5,469 nt of DNA, taken from positions 1 through 5,469 of the forward strand of contig JANWXG010000180.1 of NCBI GenBank assembly GCA_025057335.1, read 5' to 3'. This document shows, piece by piece, positions 5,468 through 5,469 of the stretch. The notes below the pieces were generated by a model that saw only the letters and a list, made by a program, of their open reading frames with translations, did not search any database and was not told where the DNA came from. This DNA is from a bacterium. GTDB lineage: Bacteria; Armatimonadota; HRBIN16. Positions within the stretch are counted from its first letter, which is position 1; each line of letters opens with the position of its first letter. The position numbers and the translations under genes are program-made.

Positions 5468-5469
5468 CG

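Overview
The window carries a short flagellar gene cluster on the + strand (flhA, flhF, then a family 2 glycosyltransferase) and a convergent Uma2-family nuclease-like gene on the - strand. The first ~600 bases hold no credible gene and are packed with short palindromic and direct repeats. The moderately GC-rich DNA, dispersed repeats whose spurious translations give HSERSEES- and EACATN-like fragments, and a Uma2 gene beside a flagellar locus suggest an environmental bacterium of a repeat-rich, Uma2-rich lineage such as Armatimonadota or Chloroflexota. Armatimonadota is my best guess, from general recollection of such repeats. There is no rRNA or other phylogenetic marker, so this is weak.

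Layout. Positions 1-505 are a mosaic of repeat families: two copies of a 27-base direct repeat 305 bases apart, two ~64-base tandem units, a long imperfect inverted repeat (208-278), and four compact GC-rich hairpins between 354 and 501. Positions 506-623 are the upstream region of flhA, with a perfect 9-bp inverted repeat and a possible -10-like element. Next come flhA (624-2738, possibly starting at 633), a 68-base spacer with a strong Shine-Dalgarno site, and flhF (2807-3943). The glycosyltransferase (3940-4896) overlaps flhF by ATGA. The Uma2 gene runs on the other strand from 5467 down to 4838, and its 3' end overlaps the glycosyltransferase's 3' end by 59 bases.

How the genes fit. FlhA is the core inner-membrane export-gate protein of the flagellar type III secretion apparatus. 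FlhF is the SRP-type GTPase that guides flagellar placement and assembly in many bacteria. In many genomes flhF is followed by flhG (a MinD-like ATPase), but here a glycosyltransferase occupies that slot, apparently translated by coupling to flhF. It could modify flagellin or another surface structure, or simply be a passenger. The Uma2 gene has no evident functional link to the flagellum.

I see no strong evidence for an undescribed system. The most interesting items are the flhF-glycosyltransferase coupling and the dense hairpin/repeat array directly upstream of the flagellar unit.
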